DNA of 64,000 bases from Pseudonocardia petroleophila (lineage in GTDB: Bacteria > Actinomycetota > Actinomycetes > Mycobacteriales > Pseudonocardiaceae): NCBI RefSeq assembly GCF_014235185.1, contig NZ_CP060131.1:2549501-2613500 (forward strand). Reading direction: 5' to 3'. The position numbers and the translations under genes are program-made. Positions 19,195 to 27,820 of the stretch are shown one piece after another (position 1 is the first letter of the stretch; each line of letters starts with the position of its first letter). Below the pieces are notes generated by a model. The model did no database searches. It saw only the letters and a program-made list of their open reading frames with translations, and had not been told where the DNA came from.

Positions 19195-20604
19195 GTGACT
19201 CGCATCGTGATCATGGGCGGTGGCCCGGCCGGATACGAGGCGGCGCTGGTGGCGGCGCAGCACGGCAGCGACGTCACCGTCGTCGAGCAGGAGGGCATGG
19301 GCGGCGCCTGCGTCCTGCACGACTGCGTGCCGTCCAAGACGTTCATCTCCTCCGCCGGCATCCGCGTCGACCTGCACCGGGCGCCCGAGCTCGGCCTCAC
19401 CGCCGGCCCCGACTCGGTGGGCGTCGACCTGCCCCGGGTCAACAGCCGCGTCAAGGGCCTCGCGCTGGCCCAGTCGGCCGACGTCCGGGCGCGCGTCGAG
19501 CGGGAGGGCGTGCGGATCGTCCGCGGCACCGCGACCTTCACCGACGAGCCCGCGGCCCGCGCCCCGCACGTCGTCGAGTCGCGCACGGCCGACGGCAGCC
19601 GCGAGATCCACCCCGCCGACGTCGTGCTGATCGCCACCGGCGCCACCCCGCGCATCCTCGACGACGCCCGGCCCGACGGCGAGCGCATCCTCACCTGGCG
19701 CGACCTCTACGACCTCCCCGAGCTGCCCGAGCACCTGATCGTCGTCGGGTCGGGCGTCACGGGGGCGGAGTTCGTGTCGGCCTACGTCGAGATCGGGGTG
19801 CGGGTCACGCTGGTCTCCAGCCGCGACCGCGTGCTCCCCGGCGAGGACGCCGACGCCTCCGCCGTCCTGCAGGACGTGTTCGCCGAGCGCGGTGTGGAGA
19901 TCCTCGGGCAGGCGCGGGCCGACTCGGTCCGCCGCTCCGAGGACGGCGACGGCGTCGTGGTGACCCTGGCCGACGGTCGCACCGTCACCGGCTCGCACGC
20001 GCTGATGACGGTCGGGTCGGTGCCCAACACCGCCGACCTCGGGCTGGAGAAGATCGGCGTCGAGACCGACCGCGGCGGGTTCATCCCCGTCGACCGGGTG
20101 TCGCGGACGAGCGTGCCCGGCGTCTACGCGGCGGGCGACTGCACCGGCCTGCTCATGCTCGCCTCCGTCGCCGCGATGCAGGGGCGGATCGCGATGTGGC
20201 ACGCGCTGGGCGAGGGCGTCGCGCCGATCAAGCTGAAGACGGTGGCCTCGGCGGTGTTCACCCGCCCGGAGATCGCGACCGTCGGGATCAGCCAGCGGGC
20301 GATCGACGCGGGCGAGGTCCCGGCGCGCACGATCATGCTCCCGCTCTCGACGAACCCCCGCGCGAAGATGCAGGGGCTGCGGCGCGGGTTCGTGAAGCTG
20401 TTCTGCCGCCCGGCCACCGGCGTGGTCGTCGGCGGGGTCGTCGTGGCCCCGGTGGCGAGCGAGCTGATCCTGCCGATCGCGCTGGCCGTGCAGAACGGGC
20501 TCACCGTCGACGACCTGGCGTACACGTTCTCCGTGTACCCCTCGCTGTCCGGCTCGATCACCGAGGCCGGGCGCCAGCTGATGCGGCACGGCGACCTCGA
20601 CTGA
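19195..20604 (+). CDS. lpdA: NAD(P)H-quinone dehydrogenase, LpdA type
   Basis: 469 residues of the pyridine-nucleotide disulfide oxidoreductase family: FAD-binding GGGPAGYEAALVAAQHG, the cysteine pair in GGACVLHDCVPSK, NAD(P)-binding VVGSGVTGAEFVSAY, and the second FAD motif GVYAAGDCTG. The C-terminus has YPSLSGSITEA in place of the HPT/HE active-site dyad of lipoamide dehydrogenases, which fits the mycobacterial LpdA (Rv3303c) that reduces quinones rather than lipoamide. This protein keeps both cysteines. It probably recycles quinones under oxidative stress at the membrane surface. A TACGGT box six bases upstream implies a leaderless mRNA. Confidence 0.92.
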   Translation: MTRIVIMGGGPAGYEAALVAAQHGSDVTVVEQEGMGGACVLHDCVPSKTFISSAGIRVDLHRAPELGLTAGPDSVGVDLPRVNSRVKGLALAQSADVRARVEREGVRIVRGTATFTDEPAARAPHVVESRTADGSREIHPADVVLIATGATPRILDDARPDGERILTWRDLYDLPELPEHLIVVGSGVTGAEFVSAYVEIGVRVTLVSSRDRVLPGEDADASAVLQDVFAERGVEILGQARADSVRRSEDGDGVVVTLADGRTVTGSHALMTVGSVPNTADLGLEKIGVETDRGGFIPVDRVSRTSVPGVYAAGDCTGLLMLASVAAMQGRIAMWHALGEGVAPIKLKTVASAVFTRPEIATVGISQRAIDAGEVPARTIMLPLSTNPRAKMQGLRRGFVKLFCRPATGVVVGGVVVAPVASELILPIALAVQNGLTVDDLAYTFSVYPSLSGSITEAGRQLMRHGDLD

Positions 20605-20655
20605 GGGTCGACTCGGGGGTTTCCCCGATACCACTGGCCCGGTGACCGCCCGACG

Positions 20656-21030
20656 ATGGACGGCATGAGCATCCAGCCCGTCACGTCGTCGAAGATCCCC
20701 GTCGCCCCGGTCGCCGTGGCCGCGGTCGGTGCCCAGCTCGTGGACGACGCGGCGATCTTCCTGATCCCGCCGACCGCGTTCGTGCTCGGCCCGCTCGCCG
20801 GGCTGCTCGCGATCGCGCTGACCGCCGCGGGCGCCCGCGCGGTCACCCGCGGCCGCACCGGGCCCGTCGTGGCCCGCACCGGCCTGGCCGTGGGGGCCGG
20901 GTCCGCGTTCCTCGGGCTGCTGATCGGCGGGCTGGGGTTCGTGACCCTGCTGCTGGCCGGGATCACGGTGCTCGCCGGGGTCGCGGGTGCCGTCGCCGGG
21001 CGCGGGCTGACGTCCTCGCGCCTGCCCTGA
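20656..21030 (+). CDS. Small membrane protein of unknown function
   Basis: About 121-124 residues; ATG codons at 20656 and 20665 are both possible. Three to four hydrophobic segments are visible (AAVGAQLVDDAAIFLIPPTAFVLGPLAGLLAIAL, GLAVGAGSAFLGLLIGGLGFVTLLLAGITVLAG) with a basic loop GARAVTRGRTG between. No family is recognised. It follows lpdA by 51 bp on the same strand and ends before the strong hairpin at 21037-21078, so it may share the lpdA transcript. Confidence 0.6.
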   Translation: MDGMSIQPVTSSKIPVAPVAVAAVGAQLVDDAAIFLIPPTAFVLGPLAGLLAIALTAAGARAVTRGRTGPVVARTGLAVGAGSAFLGLLIGGLGFVTLLLAGITVLAGVAGAVAGRGLTSSRLP

Positions 21031-21036
21031 ACCCCT

Positions 21037-21078
21037 CGTGCGCGGAAACGGCGGCCGGGGCCGCCGTTTCCGCGCACG
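21037..21078. terminator. Perfect 18-bp hairpin between convergent genes
   Basis: 21037-21054 pairs perfectly with 21061-21078 around a six-base loop. The outer bases CGTGCGCGG/CCGCGCACG are shared with the palindrome at 22379-22422, and both are followed by GGTCTCAGC leading into a minus-strand stop codon. It likely ends transcription from both sides. Confidence 0.8.
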
Positions 21079-21082
21079 GGTC

Positions 21083-22366
21083 TCAGCGCAGCACGCCGGC
21101 CGCCCGTGCCGCGGTGATCCAGGACGGGAACTCGGCGAGCAGCCGGTCGTAGAGGTCGGCGTCGGGGACGTCGTCGATGTCGTCGACGGCGAAGAAGCCG
21201 ACGTTGTCGACGCGGCGCCCGGTCATCGTGTCGAGCTTCTCCAGCACGCCGAACCGGTTGTGCCGCCCGAGCCCGACGAACTGCCAGAACACCGGCTCGT
21301 CGACGGCGTCGCGCAGCTCGCGCTCGATCTCGCGGTTGCGGGTGATCCCGCCGTCGGAGAAGAACAGCACGAGCGTCGGGACGGTGGTGGGTGTCGAGCG
21401 GACGTAGGAGCGGATCTGCGCGATCACCTTCGGCTCGTCGTTGGCCCCGCCCACCGCCCCCATGTCGACCTGCCCGGGTTCGAGGTTCCGCGCCGGGCGC
21501 CTGCGGATCCGGAACTCCCCGACCCGCACGTGCAGCCGGATCCACTCCGGCAGGTCGTCGACGGCGAGGTCGGGCAGCCGCGCCGGGTTCGTGGCGAACG
21601 TCCAGGCCTGCATGGCCCCGTCGTCGTCCAGGGCCGCGGCGACCGCGGCCATCCGCTCCACCACCCGCCCGACGACCCCGTCGCGGTAGAGCCGGCTCAT
21701 CGAGCCCGACGCGTCCAGGGCCAGCACGACCCGGGCGGTGACCCCGCGGGCCCCGCGCTTCTCCAGCGACACCACGACCTGGCGCTTGCGCAGGTCCAGC
21801 CGCTCGCGCACGTCGACCGGCAACCGGTCCTCGACGACCGGCGGTGCGGGCTCGTCGTCGACGGTGATCCCGTAGTCCGTGGCGAGCCCGGCCAGGCCCG
21901 ACGCGTAGCCCTGCCCGACCGCCCGGAACCTCCACGCGCCGCCGCGGCGGTACAGCTCGCCGCCGACGAACGCGGTCTCCGTCGACGCCGTCATGGCGAA
22001 CTCGGCGACGGTCCCGCCGCCGTCGGCGTCGGTGAGCCGGAGCGTCAGGCCGGGGACGTCGCCGAACGTGCCGCCGTCGGCCGACGCGGCCAGCACCACC
22101 CGGTCGACGCCGTCCTCGACCCGCCCGAGGTCGACGCGCAGCGTGTCGGTGCCCGCGGACCTCCCGGTGTGGTGCACCGCGCCCGAGGGGTGCCCGGGCT
22201 GGTTGTAGAAGACCATGTCGGCGTCGGAGCGGACGCGGCCGCCGGTGTCGAGCAGCAGGGCGGAGGCGTCGATGTCGGGCAGGCCGGGCCCGGCCGACCA
22301 GGTCAGGGCCACGTCGAGGCGGCGGGCGGCGACGCCGGTGTTGGCGCCCTTCGTCAGCGCGGTCAT
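21083..22366 (-). CDS. TerD-domain protein fused to a von Willebrand factor A domain
   Basis: 427 residues. The N-terminal half is TerD-like: [12 protein letters not shown], then [27 protein letters not shown] and [20 protein letters not shown], followed by [20 protein letters not shown]. These are the bipartite Ca2+-binding segments of tellurite-resistance/stress proteins. The C-terminal half is a vWA domain with the MIDAS start ALDASGSMS, later threonine in TFATNPA and aspartate in FFSDGG. TerD/vWA proteins form part of predicted membrane-linked stress-response complexes. No other ter genes are near. It lies between two strong hairpins, so it is a single-gene unit. A CATGCT box six bases upstream may serve as -10. 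Confidence 0.88.
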   Translation of the reverse strand: MTALTKGANTGVAARRLDVALTWSAGPGLPDIDASALLLDTGGRVRSDADMVFYNQPGHPSGAVHHTGRSAGTDTLRVDLGRVEDGVDRVVLAASADGGTFGDVPGLTLRLTDADGGGTVAEFAMTASTETAFVGGELYRRGGAWRFRAVGQGYASGLAGLATDYGITVDDEPAPPVVEDRLPVDVRERLDLRKRQVVVSLEKRGARGVTARVVLALDASGSMSRLYRDGVVGRVVERMAAVAAALDDDGAMQAWTFATNPARLPDLAVDDLPEWIRLHVRVGEFRIRRRPARNLEPGQVDMGAVGGANDEPKVIAQIRSYVRSTPTTVPTLVLFFSDGGITRNREIERELRDAVDEPVFWQFVGLGRHNRFGVLEKLDTMTGRRVDNVGFFAVDDIDDVPDADLYDRLLAEFPSWITAARAAGVLR

Positions 22367-22378
22367 GGGATGAGCATG

Positions 22379-22422
22379 CCGTGCGCGGGGACCGTGGTCC
22401 GGACCACGGTCCCCGCGCACGG
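22379..22422. terminator. 44-bp perfect palindrome
   Basis: Bases 22379-22400 are the exact reverse complement of 22401-22422, with no loop. It stands between the stop of the DEDD-like gene (22426, minus strand) and the start of the TerD/vWA gene, so it most likely terminates the former. See the related hairpins at 21037 and 63221. Confidence 0.8.
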
Positions 22423-22425
22423 GTC

Positions 22426-22887
22426 TCAGCTGGCCAGGGGCACTCGGCACGAGGCCAGCGAGCAGAACGCCGAGCAGTCGAGCCGGTCGTGCAGACCCGG
22501 GTCGAGGAGGGTGCCCGCGAACGGCCAGCGGCCGACGAAGCGCTGCAGGTACCAGTAGACGAACACGTAGTCCGGTCGTGCGGGGTCGGCGACGAACGTC
22601 GGGCTCCCGGGGAGCTCGTCGAGCCAGCGGGAGTAGTCGGTCATCGCGGGGGCGGGGGGACGGGAGGCCCGGCGGGTGTGCAGCCAGTCGTCGGCCCTGG
22701 CCCGCCAGTGGGACAGGGCGATCGGGTGGAGCGTGGCGCCGGGCAGTTCGCGCACGTTCGCGGTGAACGTGCTGATCGGGACCCCGTCGCCGGTGACGGC
22801 CGCGGAGGTCAGGGTGAGCAGGGAGTGCGGGCCCGGGATGGGCCCGTCGGTGTGGATGTGGGTCGTGACGAACGGGTCGGGGGGCAT
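22426..22887 (-). CDS. DEDD 3'-5' exonuclease homologue lacking catalytic acids
   Basis: 153 residues. The framework [31 protein letters not shown] and [20 protein letters not shown] matches a family of RNase T/DnaQ-like exonucleases whose usual first motif is DIETDGP. Here the motif reads HIHTDGP, so both metal-binding acids of ExoI are histidine. The later LDIKT-type motif is also replaced ([11 protein letters not shown]), and the C-terminus is short. I infer a protein without exonuclease activity, perhaps an RNA or DNA binder, or a decaying gene. The leader is long: the best promoter is over 200 bp upstream. Its partner, if any, is unknown. Confidence 0.65.
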   Translation of the reverse strand: MPPDPFVTTHIHTDGPIPGPHSLLTLTSAAVTGDGVPISTFTANVRELPGATLHPIALSHWRARADDWLHTRRASRPPAPAMTDYSRWLDELPGSPTFVADPARPDYVFVYWYLQRFVGRWPFAGTLLDPGLHDRLDCSAFCSLASCRVPLAS

Positions 22888-23105
22888 GACGGATCCTGGT
22901 CGCCTGGTGGGCCGGAGCCCTGTTGATCGGGGGCGTCCGCACGGCGCGGCCTGAGCCTGCGTGGTGCGGGGGATCCGCGGCGCGGTCGTCCGCGTGGCGG
23001 AGGAACCGGGCCCCGTGGACGTGGACACACGGGTGCTTCACTGCTGTCCGCTATGCACTTGTCCAGCACGGTGCGGGGTCGCTGTGGGTTGACCTGGCCC
23101 GACGA

Positions 23106-23134
23106 CGTTAAGTGCGTGTGTGGTCGGCCGTCAA
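23106..23134 (-). promoter_or_regulatory. Promoter of the DEDD-like gene with a long leader
   Basis: On the minus strand TTGACG (23134-23129), a 17-bp spacer and TTAACG (23111-23106) form a near-consensus housekeeping promoter. It implies an untranslated leader of about 210 bases (23100-22888). That leader has paired GTGC/GCAC segments and a GTG-started frame ([15 protein letters not shown]) but no gene I can support. Confidence 0.5.
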
Positions 23135-23667
23135 CGGTCCGTCGCCAGGATGCTCGTGACGATGACGTCGTGGTAGGTGCCGTCGGCGAGCCAGGCGTCG
23201 CGCATCCGCCCCTCGGTCCGGAACCCGCACTTCTCGGCGACCCGCCCGGACGCGGCGTTGCCCGCGGCCCACAGGTAGCCGACGCGGTGCAGACCCAGCC
23301 CGGCGAAGGCGAAGCGCAGCACGGCCGACAGCGCCGTGGTGGTCATGCCGGTGCCGCGGGCGGCGGGCAGGGCCCAGCACGCGGCCTCGGCCTGCGCCAT
23401 CGGCAGGTCGACGTGGTCGAGCGAGACCTCGCCGAGCATCTCGCCGGTCGTGGGTTCGCAGACGGCCCAGGTGTAGCGCTCGTCGCGGGCCCAGTCCAGG
23501 GCGCGGCGCCGGATGTAGGCGTCGGCCTCGGCCGGGTCGGCGGGCGGGCGGTGCCGCCAGCGCCGGATCTCCGGGTCGAGGCACGACGCGACGACGGCCG
23601 GGCCGTCGTCCATGCGATCGTCGGCGCGTGGCACCCGCAGGTACCACGCGCCGGCGTTGATCTCCAC
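23131..23667 (-). CDS. GNAT acetyltransferase, RimJ/RimL type
   Basis: 178 residues with the RimJ/RimL pattern: VPRADDRMDDGPAVVASCLDPEIRRW, EPTTGEMLGEVSLDHVD, the acetyl-CoA loop ALPAARGTGMTTTALSAVLRFAF and the C-terminal NAASGRVAEKCGFRTEGRMRDAW. The family acetylates protein N-termini or small amines. It starts 13 bp after the stop of accA3 on the same strand, so it is probably the last gene of that transcript. Substrate unknown. Confidence 0.85.
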   Translation of the reverse strand: MEINAGAWYLRVPRADDRMDDGPAVVASCLDPEIRRWRHRPPADPAEADAYIRRRALDWARDERYTWAVCEPTTGEMLGEVSLDHVDLPMAQAEAACWALPAARGTGMTTTALSAVLRFAFAGLGLHRVGYLWAAGNAASGRVAEKCGFRTEGRMRDAWLADGTYHDVIVTSILATDR

Positions 23668-23680
23668 CGCGTCCAGGGAA

Positions 23681-25456
23681 CTAGTCCTTGATCTCGCAGA
23701 TCACGGTGCCCTGCGTGACCGAGGCGCCCTGCTCGGCGGACAGGCCGGTGACCGTGCCGTCCTTGTGCGCGGTGACCGGGTTCTCCATCTTCATGGCCTC
23801 CAGCACGACGACGAGGTCGCCCGCGGAGACGGTGTCGCCGTCGGCCACGGCCACCTTGATGATCGTGCCCTGCATCGGCGCGGTGACCGAGTCGCCCGAC
23901 GCCGCGCCGCCGCTCTTGCCGCCGCCGCGCTTGCGCGGGGCCTTGGCCGCCGCCGCGGCGCCGCCGCCCCCGCCGCCGAACGCGATGTCGCCGGGCAGGG
24001 ACACCTCCAGGCGCCGCCCGCCGACCTCGACGACGACCGACTGCCGGGGGGCGGTCTCCTCGTCGGCGCCCTCGCCGCCCTCGAACGGCGGGACGGTGTT
24101 GTCCCACTCGGTCTCGATCCAGCGGGTGTGGACGGTGAACTCCTCCTCGGAGGTACCCGTGAACGCCGGGTCCTCGACGACGAGGCGGTGGAAGTCCAGG
24201 ACGGTGGCCATGCCCTCGACCCGGAACTCCTTGAGCGCGCGGCGCGAGCGCTCCAGCGCCTGGGCCCGGTCGGAACCGGTGACGATCAGCTTGGCCAGCA
24301 GCGAGTCGAACTGCCCGCCGATGACGGAGCCGGCCTCGACCCCCGCGTCGACGCGCACGCCCGGACCGGCCGGGAACGAGATCGCGCTGACCGTGCCGGG
24401 AGCGGGCAGGAAGTTGCGGCCCGCGTCCTCGCCGTTGATCCGGAACTCGATCGAGTGACCGCGCGGCTCCGGGTCCTCCAGCAGGTTGAGCTCGAGGCCC
24501 TCGGCGATGCGGAACTGCTCGCGGACGAGGTCGAGCCCGCTGGTCTCCTCGGAGACGGGGTGCTCCACCTGCAGCCGCGTGTTGACCTCCAGGAACGAGA
24601 TCAGCCCGTCCTGCCCGACGAGGAACTCGACGGTGCCCGCGCCGTGGTACTCGGCCTCCTTGCAAATCGCCTTGGAGGCCTCGTGGATGGTGGAGCGCTG
24701 CTCGTCGGTGAGGAACGGCGCGGGCGCCTCCTCGACGAGCTTCTGGAACCGGCGCTGCAGCGAGCAGTCGCGGGTGCCGACGACGATCACGTTGCCGTGG
24801 GTGTCGGCCAGCACCTGGGCCTCGACGTGGCGGGGCTTGTCGAGGTAGCGCTCGACGAAGCACTCGCCGCGCCCGAACGCCGCGGTGGCCTCGCGGACCG
24901 CCGAGTCGTACAGCTCGGCGATCTCCTTCTCCTCGCGCGCGACCTTCATGCCGCGCCCGCCGCCGCCGAACGCCGCCTTGATCGCGACCGGGAGACCGTG
25001 CTCCTTGGCGAACGCGATCACCTCGTCGGAGCCCTGGACGGGGTCGTTCGTGCCGGGGACGAGCGGGGCGCCGGCGCGGGTGGCGATGTGCCGGGCGGTG
25101 ACCTTGTCCCCGAGGTCGCGGATGGCCTGCGGCGTCGGCCCGATCCAGGTGATCTCCGCGTCGATGACGGCCTGGGCGAAGTCGGCGTTCTCCGACAGGA
25201 AGCCGTACCCGGGGTGGATGCCGTCGGCGCCGGCCTGCTTGGCGGCGTCGATGACCTTCTGGATGTCGAGGTAGGACTCGGCGGCGGTGGACCCACCGAG
25301 CGCGAACGCCTCGTCGGCCAGCCGGACGAACGGGGCGTCCCGGTCGGGGTCGGCGTAGACCGCGACGCTGCCGATCCCGGCGTCGGCGCAGGCCCGGATG
25401 ACGCGGACGGCGATCTCCCCGCGGTTCGCGACGAGGACCTTGGTCAAGCGCGGCAC
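23681..25456 (-). CDS. accA3: Acyl-CoA carboxylase alpha subunit (biotin carboxylase + BCCP)
   Basis: 591 residues. Biotin carboxylase motifs: [33 protein letters not shown], the ATP-grasp glycine loop [12 protein letters not shown], and [15 protein letters not shown]. The C-terminal 75 residues are a biotinyl domain with the modified lysine in [11 protein letters not shown] Lys/Ala/Gly-rich linker precedes it. It carboxylates biotin with ATP and bicarbonate, then hands CO2 to a carboxyltransferase beta subunit such as AccD5 encoded at 33103-34740. The GTG start has GGGAGG about eight bases upstream, one of the clear Shine-Dalgarno sites here. The order accA3, sufE, sseA, maf, accE, accD5, birA follows mycobacteria. 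Confidence 0.97.
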   Translation of the reverse strand: MPRLTKVLVANRGEIAVRVIRACADAGIGSVAVYADPDRDAPFVRLADEAFALGGSTAAESYLDIQKVIDAAKQAGADGIHPGYGFLSENADFAQAVIDAEITWIGPTPQAIRDLGDKVTARHIATRAGAPLVPGTNDPVQGSDEVIAFAKEHGLPVAIKAAFGGGGRGMKVAREEKEIAELYDSAVREATAAFGRGECFVERYLDKPRHVEAQVLADTHGNVIVVGTRDCSLQRRFQKLVEEAPAPFLTDEQRSTIHEASKAICKEAEYHGAGTVEFLVGQDGLISFLEVNTRLQVEHPVSEETSGLDLVREQFRIAEGLELNLLEDPEPRGHSIEFRINGEDAGRNFLPAPGTVSAISFPAGPGVRVDAGVEAGSVIGGQFDSLLAKLIVTGSDRAQALERSRRALKEFRVEGMATVLDFHRLVVEDPAFTGTSEEEFTVHTRWIETEWDNTVPPFEGGEGADEETAPRQSVVVEVGGRRLEVSLPGDIAFGGGGGGAAAAAKAPRKRGGGKSGGAASGDSVTAPMQGTIIKVAVADGDTVSAGDLVVVLEAMKMENPVTAHKDGTVTGLSAEQGASVTQGTVICEIKD

Positions 25457-25570
25457 GTTTCGGCCTCCCTGTCGATGACCGGGGATCCCGTGCCCCGGCG
25501 CAAGTTACCGGGGAGTCTAGGCATGACGCCGTCACGCGCCGGACGAAGGCGGGTGTGGCGTGGACGACGT

Positions 25571-26872
25571 TCAGCCGCCGAGCCGTCGCCGGAGCCGTGT
25601 GCGCAGCCGGGGGAGCGGGGTGCTCCGGCCGTCGTAGCGCAGCGCGGACTCGCGCCCGGCGAGCTCGCGGGCGGCGGCCGGGCCCAGGTCGTCGAGGGCG
25701 CGGGCCACGTCCCAGCCGTCGCGCAGCGCCCCGACGGGCTCGCACCCGTCGCGGTGCTCGGCGAAGACCGCGGGCCACCGGTCGCCGTGGGACGCGGCGA
25801 GCAGGGGCCACTGCTTCGCGGCCTCCCCGGCCCGCTTGCGCAGCAGCGCGCGGCGGACGGCGTCGAGGCGGGCGGGGTCGTGGCCCGCGGGGTACGGCCC
25901 GTCCGCGACCAGGCCCGCGACGAGCGCGGCCTGCCGGTCGGCGAGGCCGGTGGGCGGCCCCGACCCGTGCGCCGCGGGAGCGCGGTCCGTGGGCGGGGAG
26001 GCCGCGCCACGGTCCGCCGGCCCGCGCGGCGCCGCGCCCCGGCCCGCCGGGGAGGTGACGGCCCGGATCGCGGCCAGCTCGGCGAGCAGGGCCGCGGCCG
26101 GCGGGTAGCGACCGTCGCGTTCGAGCATCACCGCGGGCGGGGCGGGAAGGCGGTCGACGAGCGCGCCGAGGAGCCCGAGCACGGCGTCGGGGACGGGGGC
26201 GGTGTGCGTGTCGTGGTAGAGCCCGTCGTGCTCCGCGCCGCCTGCGACGTGCACGTACGCGATGCGGTCGAGCGGGAACGTCCCCAGCACCGCCTCCGGG
26301 TCCTGTCCGCGGTTGACGGCGTTGGCGTGCACGTTGGCGACGTCGAGCAGCAGCAGCGCGCCGGTGCGGTCGAGCAGCGCGGTGAGGAACTCGCCCTCGG
26401 TGTACTCGTCGTCGGGCCAGTCGTGCAGCGCCGCGATCGGTTCCAGGGCGAGCGGGACGTCCAGTTCGACCCGGGTCCTGGCCACGTTCGCGACGAGGAC
26501 GTCGAGCGCGTCGCGGGAGCGGGGCAGCGGCAGCAGGTGCCCGGCGTCGCGGCCCCCGGCCCGGACGAACGCGACGTGCTCGCTCACCAGCGGCGCGCCC
26601 AGCGCCGCGGCGCACGCCGCGAGGTGGGTGACGCGGGCGGGATCGAGCGGGTCGGTGCCGCCCAGCGACAGCCGCACGCCGTGCGGCACGACCGGGACAC
26701 CTCGCTCCCGCAGATCCGCCACCCCTCGAGGCGGATCCGCGGGAGCGAGAGACTCGGCGACGACCTCGCTGAACCCGAGGCCCTCGACCGCGGACACCAC
26801 TCCGGCGATCTCGGACCGCCAGCCGATGCCCGTGCCGGTGAGGGCGTCAGCCCCCGCAGCCGCCGCCACCAC
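25571..26872 (-). CDS. DUF692 (MNIO-type) enzyme with SCO6045-like C-terminal domain
   Basis: About 433 residues. The first 285 form a TIM barrel of the DUF692 family: GTGIGWRSEIAGVV, VPHGVRLSLGG, VSEHVAFV, ALEPIA, LLLDVANVHANAVNRG, IAYVHVAGG, YHDTHTAPVPD and VMLERDGRYPP, which supply the His, Glu, Asp and Asn ligands of the multinuclear iron site known from MbnB and TglH. Those enzymes oxidatively rearrange cysteines of precursor peptides. After a Pro/Ala-rich linker, residues 330-433 (RQAALVAGLVADGPYPAGHDPARLDAVRRALLRKRAGE) resemble the SCO6045-like domain, which may act as partner or substrate holder. GTG 26872 or 26869 is the likely start, inside the end of the TIGR04222 gene, whose Gly/Cys tail is a candidate substrate. 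Confidence 0.8.
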   Translation of the reverse strand: MVAAAAGADALTGTGIGWRSEIAGVVSAVEGLGFSEVVAESLAPADPPRGVADLRERGVPVVPHGVRLSLGGTDPLDPARVTHLAACAAALGAPLVSEHVAFVRAGGRDAGHLLPLPRSRDALDVLVANVARTRVELDVPLALEPIAALHDWPDDEYTEGEFLTALLDRTGALLLLDVANVHANAVNRGQDPEAVLGTFPLDRIAYVHVAGGAEHDGLYHDTHTAPVPDAVLGLLGALVDRLPAPPAVMLERDGRYPPAAALLAELAAIRAVTSPAGRGAAPRGPADRGAASPPTDRAPAAHGSGPPTGLADRQAALVAGLVADGPYPAGHDPARLDAVRRALLRKRAGEAAKQWPLLAASHGDRWPAVFAEHRDGCEPVGALRDGWDVARALDDLGPAAARELAGRESALRYDGRSTPLPRLRTRLRRRLGG

Positions 26873-27731
26873 CGCAGCCTCCACCGCCGCCGCAGCTCCC
26901 GCCGCCCCCACCGTCGCCGCCCCCGCCGACGTAGCCGCCGTCGCCCGACCCGGAGGTCACGCGCTGCACGGCGAGCTCCTCGGCGAACGCCGGGTCGGAG
27001 GCCCACAGCGCGCTCGCCCCGAAGATCCCGACGCCGAGCGCGGCCGTGGCCGGGCCGTAGGCGACCCAGTCGGGGCGCTGGGCGGGGGCGAGGGCGTGGT
27101 GCTCCTGCGCGAGTCGGGCCAGCAGGCGGTCACCGGCCCGGGTGCGCCGCGGGGCGCGCACCAGCAGCACGACGGTGACGAGCGAGACGCCGAGCAGGGC
27201 GACGACCAGGAACCCCACCGGCCGGCTCTCGGCCACCCCGGCCAGCAGGCGCAGCAGCCCGAGCAGCGCGACGGCCCCCAGCCACCAGCCCGTCGCCCGG
27301 ATCGCCCGGCGCCGCGGTTCGGACAGCAGCAGGCCCGCGGCGACCAGGCGCCCGTGGATGCCGTCGAGGGCGGAGCGGACGGGCCCGTGCAGCGGCAGCC
27401 GCGACCGCTGCACGGGGCTGCCGGTGGTGAAGTGGACGGCCCGCTCCAGCGCGTCGGCGCCCGGGGCGAGCCGGCCGACCGCGTGGATCGAGCCCTTCGC
27501 GGGCGCGACCGTGCCGGTGAGGTGCATCGCCGTGAGCGCCGAGGTGACGGCGAGCTCGGCCCCGCCGTTGAGGTAGGCCACGTCGTGCCCGCCCAGGTCG
27601 TGGGCGGGACGATCGGGACCCTCGCCCAGCGCGCGGCGGTGGCGCACGGCCGCGACCCACACCACTGCGGCGAGCAGCAGGTAGCCGAGCAGGAAGGTGG
27701 GACCGCTGATCCCCCAGGTGTCGCCGTTCAT
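26847..27731 (-). CDS. TIGR04222 membrane protein with Gly/Cys-rich tail
   Basis: 294 residues. An N-terminal helix (GPTFLLGYLLLAAVVWVAAV) is followed by a cytosolic domain with DVAYLNGGAELAVTSALTAMHLTG (the TIGR04222 hallmark), two close membrane helices (around 170-215) and a final stretch of about 35 residues almost wholly Gly with three Cys (SCGGGGGC, CGG end). As I recall, the model is nicknamed 'near_uncomplex' for such tails. The tail-coding sequence overlaps the DUF692 gene start by about 26 bases. I infer that the cysteines are modified by that enzyme or bind metal; nothing proves this. The ATG at 27731 has AGGAGG upstream. Confidence 0.82.
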   Translation of the reverse strand: MNGDTWGISGPTFLLGYLLLAAVVWVAAVRHRRALGEGPDRPAHDLGGHDVAYLNGGAELAVTSALTAMHLTGTVAPAKGSIHAVGRLAPGADALERAVHFTTGSPVQRSRLPLHGPVRSALDGIHGRLVAAGLLLSEPRRRAIRATGWWLGAVALLGLLRLLAGVAESRPVGFLVVALLGVSLVTVVLLVRAPRRTRAGDRLLARLAQEHHALAPAQRPDWVAYGPATAALGVGIFGASALWASDPAFAEELAVQRVTSGSGDGGYVGGGGDGGGGGSCGGGGGCGGGGGCGG

Positions 27732-27757
27732 CGCACACCTCCTGAAGCACGTCCTCA

Positions 27758-27769
27758 TGAGACGTCTCA
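27758..27769. promoter_or_regulatory. 12-bp perfect palindrome upstream of the TIGR04222 gene
   Basis: TGAGACGTCTCA lies 27 bp before the TIGR04222 start codon, a normal place for an operator. No regulator gene is adjacent. Confidence 0.4.
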
Positions 27770-27800
27770 CAGTGTTGCGACGGGCCCGGCGTCAGGGAAC

Positions 27801-27815
27801 GTTCTTCACCAGAAC
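27801..27815. terminator. Small inverted repeat after sufE
   Basis: GTTCT and AGAAC flank five bases (27801-27815), six bases past the sufE stop on the minus strand. It is a weak hairpin; it could instead be an operator for the TIGR04222 gene. Confidence 0.3.
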
Positions 27816-27820
27816 TTGAG

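Noticed and set aside
22809..23069. GTG-started frame ([15 protein letters not shown]...) in the leader of the DEDD-like gene
   Set aside because: After about 20 residues it turns into Arg/Pro-rich sequence and overlaps the next gene in another frame. I see no ribosome site.
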